A DNA stretch of 64,000 nucleotides from Streptomyces sp. NBC_00154. Lineage in GTDB: Bacteria; Actinomycetota; Actinomycetes; Streptomycetales; Streptomycetaceae. Below are positions 17,878 through 25,471 of this stretch, piece after piece. The notes under the pieces are model-generated. The model was not told where the DNA came from and ran no database searches. It worked only from the letters and a program-made list of their open reading frames with translations. A program made the position numbers and the translations under genes. Every line of letters begins with the position of its first letter. Position 1 is the first letter of the stretch. The stretch spans positions 6,888,501 through 6,952,500 of the forward strand of contig NZ_JAPEMI010000001.1 in NCBI RefSeq assembly GCF_026342835.1. Direction: 5' to 3'.

Positions 17878-18629
17878 ACGCCACCGTCGATGTCCACCGT
17901 GGTGGCGGTGAGGAAGCCGGACGTCGGCGACGCGAGGTGGACGACGGCCGCGGCCACATCCTCCGGCGTGCCGGCCCGGCCGACAGGGATGCCCGCCTCC
18001 ATCGCCTGCTGCGCCTCCGGCGCGGTGAACGTGTCGTGGAAGGCGGTGCCCTTGATGAAGCCCGGGGCGACGGTGTTGACCGTGATCCCGGTACCGCCGA
18101 GTTCCTTGGCCAGCCCCTTGGTGAAGCCGCGGATGCCGGCCTTGGCCGCCGCGTACGCCACCGAGCCGGGGCCGCCGCCGTTGTGCGCGGCCAGCGACGA
18201 CATGGTGATGATGCGACCGGCCGACGACTTCGTCAGATGCGGCAGCGCGGCCCGCACAGTACGGAACGTCGACGTCAGGTTGGTGGACATCACCCGGTCG
18301 AAGTGGTCGTCGGTCATCTCGGCGATCGTGGTGCGGCCGATCAGATGTCCCGCGTTGCAGACCAACACGTCCAGCCCGCCGAGGAACCCGGCCGCCTCAT
18401 CGACTACCCGGTCGACGTCCGCGGTCACGGTCACATCGGCCTGGAACGCCTTGGCCCTGCGACCCAGCGCCTCGATCGCGGAGACCGTCTTCGCGGCCTC
18501 GTCGGCCGAGGAGTGGTAGTGGACGGCGACATCGGCGCCGGCCTCGGCGAGGGCGACGGCGATGGCGCGGCCGATGCCGTGTCCCGCTCCTGTCACCAGT
18601 GCGCGGGATCCGTTGAGATCAGCAGACAT
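17865..18629 (-). CDS. SDR-family oxidoreductase of the polysaccharide operon
   Basis: 254 residues with a complete classical SDR set: TGAGHGIGRAIA near residue 12, NAG near 91, Ser in SSLAAHNGGG near 144, and YAAAK with catalytic Tyr and Lys near 159-163. The C-terminal DIDGG motif is present. Within this locus it probably reduces or oxidises the keto-deoxy sugar or unsaturated uronate made by the lyases, as the SDR reductases of alginate pathways do. That role is inference. It is translationally linked to the heparinase-type gene by a 13-base overlap. Confidence 0.87.
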   Translation of the reverse strand: MSADLNGSRALVTGAGHGIGRAIAVALAEAGADVAVHYHSSADEAAKTVSAIEALGRRAKAFQADVTVTADVDRVVDEAAGFLGGLDVLVCNAGHLIGRTTIAEMTDDHFDRVMSTNLTSTFRTVRAALPHLTKSSAGRIITMSSLAAHNGGGPGSVAYAAAKAGIRGFTKGLAKELGGTGITVNTVAPGFIKGTAFHDTFTAPEAQQAMEAGIPVGRAGTPEDVAAAVVHLASPTSGFLTATTVDIDGGVWPR

Positions 18630-18674
18630 GGGAGATAACCCTTTCGGTAACCGGCCGCTCGGGACCGGAACCGG

Positions 18675-19595
18675 TCACTTGAGACCGGCAGTTGCGAAGC
18701 CCTGCACGAAATAGCGCTGGCCGATGAGGAAGAGCACGACCATGGGGAGGGTGGCGAGCGTGGTGCCCGCCATCAGGAAGTGCCACTGGGTGCCGTTCTC
18801 CGTCTTGAAGACGGAGAGCCCGACCTGGATCACCCGCAGGCTGTCCGTGCGGGTCACCAGCAGTGGCCAGAGGAAGTTGTTCCAGGACGACTCGAATGTC
18901 AGCAGCGCCACCGTGGTGAGTGCGGGCTTGACCTGCGGCGTCATGATCCGTGCGTAGATCCGGAACTCGCCTAGCCCGTCGAGCCGGGCCGCCTCCTCCA
19001 GTTCCACCGGAAGGTCCAGATAGAACTGACGGAAGAGAAAGACGGCGAACGGGGTGACGGCGCCGGGGACGATCAGCGCCCACCAGGAGTCCAGCCAGCC
19101 GCTGCCGCCCTGGCCGAAGATGTCGTTGCCGCCGGCCAGCGGCATGAAGCGGACGATCAGGAACTCCGGCAGCACCTTCGTGTACGTCGGGATCATCAGC
19201 GCGGCGATGAAGAGATAGAAGATGACCTCGCTGCCACGGAACCTGATCCGGGCCAGGGAGTACCCGGCCATCGACGCCACCAGCACATTGAGCACCGTGT
19301 GGCTGATGGCGATGATGAAGCTGTTGCGGGCGTAGGTGGCGAACGGCGCCGCCTTCAGCGCGTCGAGATAGTTCCCGAACTCCCAGTGCTGCGGCAGCAG
19401 TCCGGCGTCCTGCGACGCGATCTCGACCGGTGTCTTGAGCGAGGTGAGCACCATCCAGATGAACGGCACCACCATCAGCAGCGAGATGACGGCCAGCGTC
19501 ACGTAGAGCGCGATCCGCCCGACGGAGACCTTCGGGGACGGGCCGCGCGCAGGCCGTGGCCGGGCGCTCGGCTTCTGCAGCTCAGCTGTGGCCAC
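18675..19595 (-). CDS. Carbohydrate ABC transporter permease (MalG type)
   Basis: 306 residues, six predicted membrane helices, with the EAA loop EEAARLDGLGEFRIYARIM near residue 200 that contacts the ATPase. The start is a GTG at 19595 with GGGAGG upstream; the longer open frame upstream is the shadow of the partner permease. It overlaps that gene by 14 bases. It forms the importer with the MalF-type permease and the binding protein. No ATPase gene is present. Streptomyces sugar importers commonly share the ATPase MsiK encoded elsewhere, and that is assumed here. Confidence 0.92.
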   Translation of the reverse strand: MATAELQKPSARPRPARGPSPKVSVGRIALYVTLAVISLLMVVPFIWMVLTSLKTPVEIASQDAGLLPQHWEFGNYLDALKAAPFATYARNSFIIAISHTVLNVLVASMAGYSLARIRFRGSEVIFYLFIAALMIPTYTKVLPEFLIVRFMPLAGGNDIFGQGGSGWLDSWWALIVPGAVTPFAVFLFRQFYLDLPVELEEAARLDGLGEFRIYARIMTPQVKPALTTVALLTFESSWNNFLWPLLVTRTDSLRVIQVGLSVFKTENGTQWHFLMAGTTLATLPMVVLFLIGQRYFVQGFATAGLK

Positions 19596-20550
19596 GGGTG
19601 CCTCCCATGATCCGCCGGTTGACCAGGGTGAACCCCATGAGCAGCACGAACAGCACCAGCGACTGCGCACAGGCATAGCCGACGCGGAACTCCCGGAAGG
19701 CGGACTTGTAGATCTCGTACGTCATCATCGTGGTGCTGTTGGCGGGGCCGCCGTCGGTGAGGATGTAGATCTGGTCGAAGGACTGGAACGCGCTGATCAT
19801 CGACGTGATGAGCACGAAGAACGTGGCGGGCTTCAGCAGCGGCAGCGTGATCGAGAAGAACTGCCGCACCTTGGAAGCACCGTCCACCGAAGCGGCCTCG
19901 TACAGCTCCTTCGGCAGGGACTGCAGCGCGGCCAGGTAGATGAGCATCTTCATGCCGATGCCCTGCCAGATGCCGACAAGGATCACCGAGGGCATCGCCC
20001 AGGTCGTCGACGAGAGCCAGGCCGGCCCGTCGATTCCGAGGAACGCGAGCAGCGCGTTCAGCAGCCCGTTGCCAGGGTTGTAGATCCACAGCCAGACCAG
20101 CGCGATCGCGACGGTCGCCGTCACCTGCGGCAGGAAGATCGCGGTACGGAAGACGCCGCGGGCCCTCAGCCCGGTGTGCAGCGCCAGGGCCATCAGCAGC
20201 CCCAGCGCCATCCCGAACGGCACGGTGAAGAAGGTGTAGACGACCGTATTGACGATGGACTTGCGGAAGACCGCGTCGTCCAGCATGTCCCGGAAGTTGT
20301 CCAGCCCCACGAACTGCGGCGCCGTCAGCACGTCGTACTTCGTGAAGGCCAGGACCACCGAGGCGACGACCGGCAGGCCGATCCAGAGCGAGGCGTGCAG
20401 CAGTGCGGGCGCCACCATCAGCATTCCGGCCCGTCGCCGCCGGCGTCCCGGGCCCGTCGGGGCCCGACCGGTGCGCTTCGGTACCGTTTTCGTCTCAGGC
20501 GGCGAAGGCGGCCGTGCGGGCCTGGCCTTCACCACGGATGTCGTTCCCAC
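19582..20550 (-). CDS. Carbohydrate ABC transporter permease (MalF/UgpA type)
   Basis: 322 residues with a long basic, Pro-rich cytoplasmic N-terminus (about 40 residues) and six helices. The EAA motif EAASVDGASKVRQFFSITLP is near residue 230. It is the first permease of the importer, 12 bases after the binding-protein gene and overlapping the MalG-type permease. The CUT1 subfamily imports di- and oligosaccharides, which fits uptake of lyase products rather than monosaccharides. Confidence 0.92.
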   Translation of the reverse strand: MGTTSVVKARPARPPSPPETKTVPKRTGRAPTGPGRRRRRAGMLMVAPALLHASLWIGLPVVASVVLAFTKYDVLTAPQFVGLDNFRDMLDDAVFRKSIVNTVVYTFFTVPFGMALGLLMALALHTGLRARGVFRTAIFLPQVTATVAIALVWLWIYNPGNGLLNALLAFLGIDGPAWLSSTTWAMPSVILVGIWQGIGMKMLIYLAALQSLPKELYEAASVDGASKVRQFFSITLPLLKPATFFVLITSMISAFQSFDQIYILTDGGPANSTTMMTYEIYKSAFREFRVGYACAQSLVLFVLLMGFTLVNRRIMGGTRGHS

Positions 20551-20562
20551 AGTGACGGGTCC

Positions 20563-21831
20563 TCACATCCGGCCGATGGCGGCCTCGGCGAGCCGGCCGA
20601 GTTCCGCGATGGCGTCCTTCGCGGACTGACCGCCCACGATCGCGGGCTCCAGCGTCGGCTTGATCTTCTCGCGGATCTCCATCCAGGCCGCGGTGCCCCC
20701 CTCCGAGCAGGCGTCGCCCATGCTCTGCAGGGAGAGGTCGACGAACTTGTTCTCCTTCACATAGGTGGTGTCGTTGAGATCCTTCAGCCCCGGCACCGAG
20801 CCCCGCTGCTTGGCGGCGCCGAGGATCGACTCGGGCGTCGCGAGGTGCTCGACGAGAGCACGGGCCGCGGCAGGGTGCTTGGAGCTTGCGGACTGGGAGA
20901 CGAGCGTGCCGCCCTGCAGCATCGCCGGCTTGCGGTTGGCGAGGATGAACGCACCCACCTTGTCGCCCTCGATCAGCTCCGGATTGGTGTCCTTCAGCTG
21001 ATTCCACAGGGCGCTGGTCGACATCATCATCGAGGCCTTGCCGGTCTGGATGTTCGACGGAGCACCCAGGTCGGTCTTCTTCGCGTAGTCGGACGAGCCG
21101 TCCTTGACCAGGTCCTTGAAGAACTGCAGCGCCTCCACCCCACGGGCGTTGTTGAACAGCACCTTCTTGCCGTCCGCACTGAAGAGCCGGCCGCCGTTGG
21201 CGAAGAGGAACGTCTCCCAGCACTGACGCAGATCGATCGAGAACGGGTCGAAGCCGAGGCGGCCGTCCTTCGTCAACTGCTTCGCCACAGCACGCAGTTC
21301 GGCCCAGTTGGCCGGGGTCTTCCTGATTCCGGCCGCGGCGAAGTGGTCCTTGCGGTACACGACGATGCGGGTGTCGAGCACGACCGGCAGGGCGTACAGC
21401 CTGCCGTCGTACCGCGACGGCTCCAGCACCCGCTTCTCGTAGTCGTGCGCGGAGGCCAGCTTCTCGGGCAGCTCGGCGATCGCCTTCTTGGCGGCGAACG
21501 GCGGGATCCAGCCGACCCCCATCATCAGTACATCGGGCAGCAGCCCGCCCGCGAGACCCGTGGTGATCTTCTCGTTGAGCTGGGCGTACGTGGTGTAGTC
21601 CACGTTCACCTTGACCTTCGGATGCTTCTTCCTGAAGCCCCCGAGGATCTCCTGCTCCAGCAGTGTCTTGCCGTCGGTGCCTTCGTAGATCGGGGTGAGC
21701 AGCGTGATCTCACCTTCGGCGGGGCCGTCGGCGGAGCCGGCCGTCGACGTGCCGGTACCGCATCCGCCGAGCGCTGCGGCAGCGGCGCCCGCACCGATTG
21801 CGGAAAGCAGCGACCGTCTGTTGAGTTCCAT
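20563..21831 (-). CDS. Extracellular sugar-binding lipoprotein of a CUT1 ABC importer
   Basis: 422 residues. The N-terminus combines a twin-arginine stretch (NRRSLLSAIGAG) with a lipobox (ALGGC, Cys about 24), so it is probably Tat-exported and lipid-anchored. The remainder is a family-1 solute-binding protein (EQEILGGFRKKHPKVKVNVD near 60). It is the first gene of the operon and lies behind the repeated LacI-type operators, so it should be the gene most tightly controlled. Ligand specificity is not visible, but the operon suggests uronate-containing oligosaccharides. Confidence 0.92.
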   Translation of the reverse strand: MELNRRSLLSAIGAGAAAAALGGCGTGTSTAGSADGPAEGEITLLTPIYEGTDGKTLLEQEILGGFRKKHPKVKVNVDYTTYAQLNEKITTGLAGGLLPDVLMMGVGWIPPFAAKKAIAELPEKLASAHDYEKRVLEPSRYDGRLYALPVVLDTRIVVYRKDHFAAAGIRKTPANWAELRAVAKQLTKDGRLGFDPFSIDLRQCWETFLFANGGRLFSADGKKVLFNNARGVEALQFFKDLVKDGSSDYAKKTDLGAPSNIQTGKASMMMSTSALWNQLKDTNPELIEGDKVGAFILANRKPAMLQGGTLVSQSASSKHPAAARALVEHLATPESILGAAKQRGSVPGLKDLNDTTYVKENKFVDLSLQSMGDACSEGGTAAWMEIREKIKPTLEPAIVGGQSAKDAIAELGRLAEAAIGRM

Positions 21832-21856
21832 GGGACACCCCTCTGGAGGTGGAAGC

Positions 21857-22024
21857 TGTAGATCGATCCAGCGATGACAACCCAGCCACTACTGGGAAGC
21901 GCTGGTAAATCGATGCACTGATGCTAGGAACGCCTCAAGAGGGACGTCAACAGCTGATGCACGAGAATTTTCAAGGGAGTTAACAGGTGTACCGGTGAAG
22001 AGCGTTCAGTAAATCGGTACACTG
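21857..22024. promoter_or_regulatory. Repeated LacI-type operators in the lacI / polysaccharide-operon divergent gap
   Basis: The best site, CAGTAAATCGGTACACTG at 22007-22024, is an imperfect 18-base palindrome centred on CG, the layout typical of LacI-family operators. A second copy, TGGTAAATCGATGCACTG, lies at 21903-21920. A weaker one, CTGTAGATCGATCCAGCG, is at 21857-21874, and a partial one is near 21985-22002. The first two differ at only five of 18 positions. They flank both promoters, so the LacI protein at 22057 probably represses itself and the operon, with looping possible. Confidence 0.7.
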
Positions 22025-22056
22025 GGTCGTGGAATGGGTTCCGAACCGGAGGTGGC

Positions 22057-23160
22057 ATGAGCGGGGTAACGATCCATCAGGTCGCGGAGGCTGCTGGGGT
22101 CTCCGCGAGCACGGTGTCGAACGTCCTCAACGGACGTACGGACCGTATGCAGGCGGCCACCCTGGCCCGAGTCGAGCAGGCGATCGATCAGCTGAGCTAC
22201 CGGCCCAACCGTGCGGCAAGGATGCTGCGCACCGGCCGGATCAAAGTCATCGGTCTCATCGTGCCGTCGGTCGCCAACCCCTTCTGGGGAGCGCTCGCCC
22301 GCGAGTTGGAGGCCATTGCGCTCGCCGAGGGCTACCACGTACTGCTCTGCAACAGTGAGCGTGATCCGGCCCGCGAGCTCAAGTACGGCGAGGAGCTGCT
22401 CGCCGACGGGGTGAGCGGAGTGGTGCTCTGTTCCTCGCTGCCGTCGCTCGACCATGTGGCACCGCTGCTCAGCCGCGGTCTGAAAATGGTTGCCTTCGAC
22501 CGCACCGCCCAGGCGGGTGACCCGCCGTCACTGGCCTCCATCAGCGTGGACAACGCGATGGGTGCCGAACTCGCCACGCGTCATCTCATCGAACTCGGCC
22601 ACCGGCGGCTGGCGTTCGTCTCCGGGTCGGTCAACAGTGTAAACCGCCGCGAGCGACTGCGCGGCTTCCGCGCCGCCCTGGAATCGGCGGGGCTCGATCC
22701 GGCCGACGCGGTGGTCTGGCCGGGCGCCGACACCACCGAGTTCAGCGACAAGGATGCCGCCGAACTGGGCCGCAAGGCGGCGCGGGAGCTCCTGTCCGGA
22801 CCACGCCCGCCCACTGCTTTCGTCGCCATCAACGACATGTGCGCGATCGGGATCTGCCGGGGCGCGAAGGATGCGGGGCGCAGCGCCGGACAGGACGTCT
22901 CGGTGGTCGGCTTCGACGACATCCTGCTCGCCGACCTCTTCGAACCGCCGCTCACCACGGTCCGTCAGCCGCTGCCGGAGATGGCGGCCGAGACGTTCCA
23001 GCAGCTGCGGGCCAGGATCGACTCGGCCCCGGTGGCAGGCCGTTCCCTGCTCATCCGGCCGCGACTGGTCGTGCGGGAGTCGACGGCCCCGGTCCCGGTG
23101 CCCGTGCCGGCCGGCGCCTCCGTCCCTGCGTCGACGGAGGCCGGACAGCCGCTCGTGTGA
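22057..23160 (+). CDS. LacI-family transcriptional regulator of the polysaccharide operon
   Basis: 367 residues. The N-terminal helix-turn-helix (TIHQVAEAAGVSASTVSNVL) and hinge helix (YRPNRAARMLRTGR) are textbook LacI. A periplasmic-binding-protein-like effector domain follows (IGLIVPSVANPFWG near 66; VGFDDILLADLFEPPLTTV near 286). An Ala/Pro/Val-rich tail of about 25 residues ends the protein. It is divergent from the ABC/lyase operon with repeated operators between, so it is the likely local repressor, relieved by an oligosaccharide from the polymer. Confidence 0.93.
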   Translation: MSGVTIHQVAEAAGVSASTVSNVLNGRTDRMQAATLARVEQAIDQLSYRPNRAARMLRTGRIKVIGLIVPSVANPFWGALARELEAIALAEGYHVLLCNSERDPARELKYGEELLADGVSGVVLCSSLPSLDHVAPLLSRGLKMVAFDRTAQAGDPPSLASISVDNAMGAELATRHLIELGHRRLAFVSGSVNSVNRRERLRGFRAALESAGLDPADAVVWPGADTTEFSDKDAAELGRKAARELLSGPRPPTAFVAINDMCAIGICRGAKDAGRSAGQDVSVVGFDDILLADLFEPPLTTVRQPLPEMAAETFQQLRARIDSAPVAGRSLLIRPRLVVRESTAPVPVPVPAGASVPASTEAGQPLV

Positions 23161-23224
23161 TAGCGGGGGTACGGAACCGCCCGTCGATTCCGCACCCCGC
23201 CCTGTTCCGTACAACGGTGCAGGC

Positions 23225-23247
23225 CGCGGCGACAGGGTGTCGCCGCG
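23225..23247. terminator. Bidirectional hairpin terminator between lacI and xylanase genes
   Basis: A perfect 10-base stem (CGCGGCGACA / TGTCGCCGCG) with a GGG loop lies between two convergent genes. There is no T tract, as is common for terminators in high-GC actinomycetes. Confidence 0.7.
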
Positions 23248-23276
23248 CCCTGCGTTCTCGCGCCTCTGACGGTCTG

Positions 23277-24671
23277 TCAGGAGGCGTTACAGGCGCCGAT
23301 GGAGGGCGTCGCCGTGCTGCCGTTCGTCATGACGGTGAACCCGAAGGTCGTCGACGCTCCCGCCGCCAGACTGCCGTTGCCGTTCGGCTTCATGGTCATC
23401 ACGTTTCCGCTGGTGTCCCAGCTGGGAGTGCCGTTCCAGGTCGTGGAGACCTTCTGCGGCGAGGTTAAGGTCACCGGCGCCGACCAGTTGGCGATCGCGG
23501 AACTGCCGGCCTTCACCGTCACCTGTCCGTTGTAGCGGTCACTCCAGGAGTCGGTACGGGAGTAGGTCGCAGTGCAGGTGGCGCCACCCGTGCCGCCGCC
23601 GGGGGCACCGCCACCGGTGCTGCCTCCGAGTGCGGCGAGCACCGCGTCGTACGCCGGCTTCTTGTTGTAGTTGTTGTCGAACAGCAGCGGGGTGCCACTG
23701 CTGCGCCACGAGTACTTGTCGGGGATGCCCCAGACCGTGATGCCGGTGCAGCGCGAGACGGCCAGACAGGCCTTCACCACGTTGCTGTAGTTGGCGGCCT
23801 GCGCCGAGCCGGAGCCCTCGATGTCCAGTTCGGTGATCTGCACATCGACGCCGAGGTCGGCGAAGCGCTGCAGATTGGCCTGGTAGTCACTGGGGACGGG
23901 CGAGTTGCTGTTGAAGTGCGACTGGAATCCCACGCAGTCGATCGGCACGCCGCGCTGCTTGAAGTCCTTCACCATGTTGTAGACCGCGTTGCTCTTCGCG
24001 TTCTGACCGTCGGTGTTGTAGTCGTTGTAGCAGAGCTTGGCGCCCGAGTCGGCGGCGCGAGCGGTACGGAACGCCTCCTCGATGTAGCCGTTGCCGAGCT
24101 TGTCCTGGAACGGGGAGCTGCGGCGGGCGCCACTGCTGCCGTCCTGGAACGCCTCGTTGACCACGTCCCAGGCGTAGATCTTGCCCTTGTAGTGGGTCAT
24201 GACCTGGGTGATGTGATTGTTCATCGCCGTGCGCAGGTCGGCGGCGGCGAGGCCACCCACCCAGCCGGGCAGCTGCGAGTACCACACCAGGGTGTGGCCG
24301 CGGACCTTCATGCCCTGGCCCTGGGCGTGGCTGACTATCTGGTCGGCCGAGGAATAGTTGAACGAGTTGCGGGTGCCTTCGACGGCGTCCCACTTCATCT
24401 CGTTCTCGGGCGTCACCGCGTTGAACTCGGTGTCCAGCGTGGAGGCGTACTGCGCCTCACCGAGATGATTCGCGGCCACTGCCGTACCGAAGTACCTGCC
24501 CTTGGCCGCGGCCGAGGCGCCGAGTGTGCTCGCAGCGTCTGCGCTGCCGGCGAGCGAGAGGACACCGGCGGTGGCCAGGACGCCGGCCGTTCCGAGGACG
24601 AGTGCCTTGCGGACCCGGGCACGGAACTGCGGGCATCGGGGCTCGAAGCCGCGGGGGGAATTGTCGATCAC
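23277..24671 (-). CDS. Secreted endo-1,4-beta-xylanase, GH10 with C-terminal CBM2
   Basis: 464 residues. A signal peptide with a long basic n-region is cleaved near residue 47 (GSADA|AST). GH10 catalytic domain, about 50-345: substrate-site WDAVEG and HTLVWYSQLPGW, acid/base Glu173 in WDVVNEAF and nucleophile Glu281 in ITELDIEG. A Gly/Thr/Ser linker (SGGSTGGG-like) follows. The C-terminal module from about 362 (CTATYSRTDSWSDRYNGQVT) is a CBM2 cellulose- or xylan-binding domain with a terminal Cys pair. The GTG start is backed by AGAGG seven bases upstream. It has a single-gene promoter region with duplicated palindromes and converges on lacI. Confidence 0.95.
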   Translation of the reverse strand: MIDNSPRGFEPRCPQFRARVRKALVLGTAGVLATAGVLSLAGSADAASTLGASAAAKGRYFGTAVAANHLGEAQYASTLDTEFNAVTPENEMKWDAVEGTRNSFNYSSADQIVSHAQGQGMKVRGHTLVWYSQLPGWVGGLAAADLRTAMNNHITQVMTHYKGKIYAWDVVNEAFQDGSSGARRSSPFQDKLGNGYIEEAFRTARAADSGAKLCYNDYNTDGQNAKSNAVYNMVKDFKQRGVPIDCVGFQSHFNSNSPVPSDYQANLQRFADLGVDVQITELDIEGSGSAQAANYSNVVKACLAVSRCTGITVWGIPDKYSWRSSGTPLLFDNNYNKKPAYDAVLAALGGSTGGGAPGGGTGGATCTATYSRTDSWSDRYNGQVTVKAGSSAIANWSAPVTLTSPQKVSTTWNGTPSWDTSGNVMTMKPNGNGSLAAGASTTFGFTVMTNGSTATPSIGACNAS

Positions 24672-24866
24672 TGACCAACCTCTTCTTCCGATTGTCGGAC
24701 GGAATGAGCGGACCGCCCGGACATGGGTGGGTGGACCGTTCAGGGCTGTGCGTTCCGCCTCCGGACATGCCGACGAATGGCGGTTCTCCGGCGGGGAGTT
24801 GATCGGTGAAGCAAGGAGCGAGGGAGAGTATGCGCCCGGCGACGGGCGACGTCAACGCGGCATTTC

Positions 24867-24878
24867 CGAAATATTTCG
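24867..24878. promoter_or_regulatory. Palindrome CGAAATATTTCG, copy 1 (xylanase promoter side)
   Basis: A perfect 12-base palindrome about 195 bases upstream of the xylanase start. Elements of the form CGAAA-N-TTTCG have been described upstream of Streptomyces xylanase genes, from memory, so this is a candidate operator for a xylose- or xylan-responsive regulator. An identical copy lies at 25148. Confidence 0.55.
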
Positions 24879-25050
24879 AAGAGGTAAAGCGCGGAATCTA
24901 CGTCTGGTATGCCTCTGAACTGTGTGAATGTGATCCCGGGATGTCGGCGCAGGCGTTTGAGGCGGGAACACGCATACAGAGGCAGGCCGGAATTACGAAA
25001 ACCTTCCGAAATGCAGTATGCGATTCGGGTGAAGTTGAGGGTCTACTTCG

Positions 25051-25070
25051 CGGATGATCTGGATCATCCG
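25051..25070. promoter_or_regulatory. 20-base perfect palindrome in the xylanase/importer gap
   Basis: Nine-base arms CGGATGATC and GATCATCCG are separated by TG. It lies roughly midway between the two CGAAATATTTCG copies. This symmetry over 20 bases is strong for an operator, but the cognate protein is unknown. Confidence 0.5.
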
Positions 25071-25147
25071 CATCGCTGGGCAGCGCATTTCGTGCCTTTC
25101 GGTGGATCAGGGCCCGATCCGGGCACGGAAGCGACCTGCAAATTCAT

Positions 25148-25159
25148 CGAAATATTTCG
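25148..25159. promoter_or_regulatory. Palindrome CGAAATATTTCG, copy 2
   Basis: Identical to the 12-base palindrome at 24867, 281 bases away (about 27 helical turns). Two identical copies of a 12-base AT-rich palindrome in GC-rich DNA are unlikely by chance and suggest cooperative or looping binding. Confidence 0.55.
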
Positions 25160-25286
25160 GGATCGATACGGGTCGAGCGCATCGCATGCCGCTCGAAACC
25201 CTGCATGCAAGGTCCCGAATTGACGGGTAATGCTCGTTCGGCATCGAGTAAATGGACTGCGACCTGAAACGCGGGCGATGGGGGCG

Positions 25287-25304
25287 CGCGCTCGTGTGAG
25301 CGCG
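25287..25304. promoter_or_regulatory. Hairpin/palindrome CGCGCTC-GTGT-GAGCGCG
   Basis: Seven-base arms with a four-base loop in the non-coding region. It could be an operator or an RNA hairpin on either strand; no T tract follows. Confidence 0.35.
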
Positions 25305-25369
25305 AGGGCATTGGTGTGCCTGCCGCTCGGTGACCATGTGGCGCGGCTGGACGGGGCCGTTATCGATAT

Positions 25370-25383
25370 GTAACAGGTGTTAC
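25370..25383. promoter_or_regulatory. Palindrome GTAACAGGTGTTAC upstream of the amino-acid importer operon
   Basis: Six-base arms GTAACA and TGTTAC flank GG, 88 bases before the preferred GTG start of the binding-protein gene. It is a candidate operator, possibly for the RpiR-type regulator at the end of the same gene set. Confidence 0.45.
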
Positions 25384-25471
25384 GGTAGAACGAATGAAGA
25401 CGCCATGTGTAACGTGCGGGAAGTTCGTCGGCGGTGAACCAACCGCACGGCAGTTCCGCGAGAAGGGGTTC

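Larger units (their letters stand above)
24672..25471. promoter_or_regulatory. 800-base non-coding divergent region between xylanase and amino-acid importer genes
   Basis: No convincing gene is present. Short frames exist, but they lack ribosome-binding sites and the local GC bias is weak. The stretch 24850-25260 is noticeably less GC-rich than its surroundings. It contains the palindromes listed separately at 24867, 25051, 25148, 25287 and 25370. It must hold the xylanase promoter at the left end and the importer promoter at the right end. Its length allows a small RNA or long leader, but I see no clear riboswitch. Confidence 0.6.

Noticed and set aside
13432..18519. A 1695-codon plus-strand open frame across the polysaccharide operon
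   Set aside because: It is antisense to four well-supported genes, rich in Arg, Gly and Pro, and has no domain; GC-rich DNA leaves such frames open.
19588..21861. A 757-codon plus-strand frame over the ABC importer genes
   Set aside because: It is antisense to three genes with unmistakable ABC-importer signatures.
21885..21910. A possible CebR-type cellobiose box (TGGGAAGCGCTGGTA)
   Set aside because: Only the left half fits the TGGGAGCGCTCCCA consensus; the repeated CG-centred sites nearby explain the region better.
24806..25223. Two short frames in the xylanase upstream region (83 and 104 codons)
   Set aside because: They have no ribosome-binding site and weak third-position GC bias, and they overlap strong palindromes; better read as regulatory DNA.
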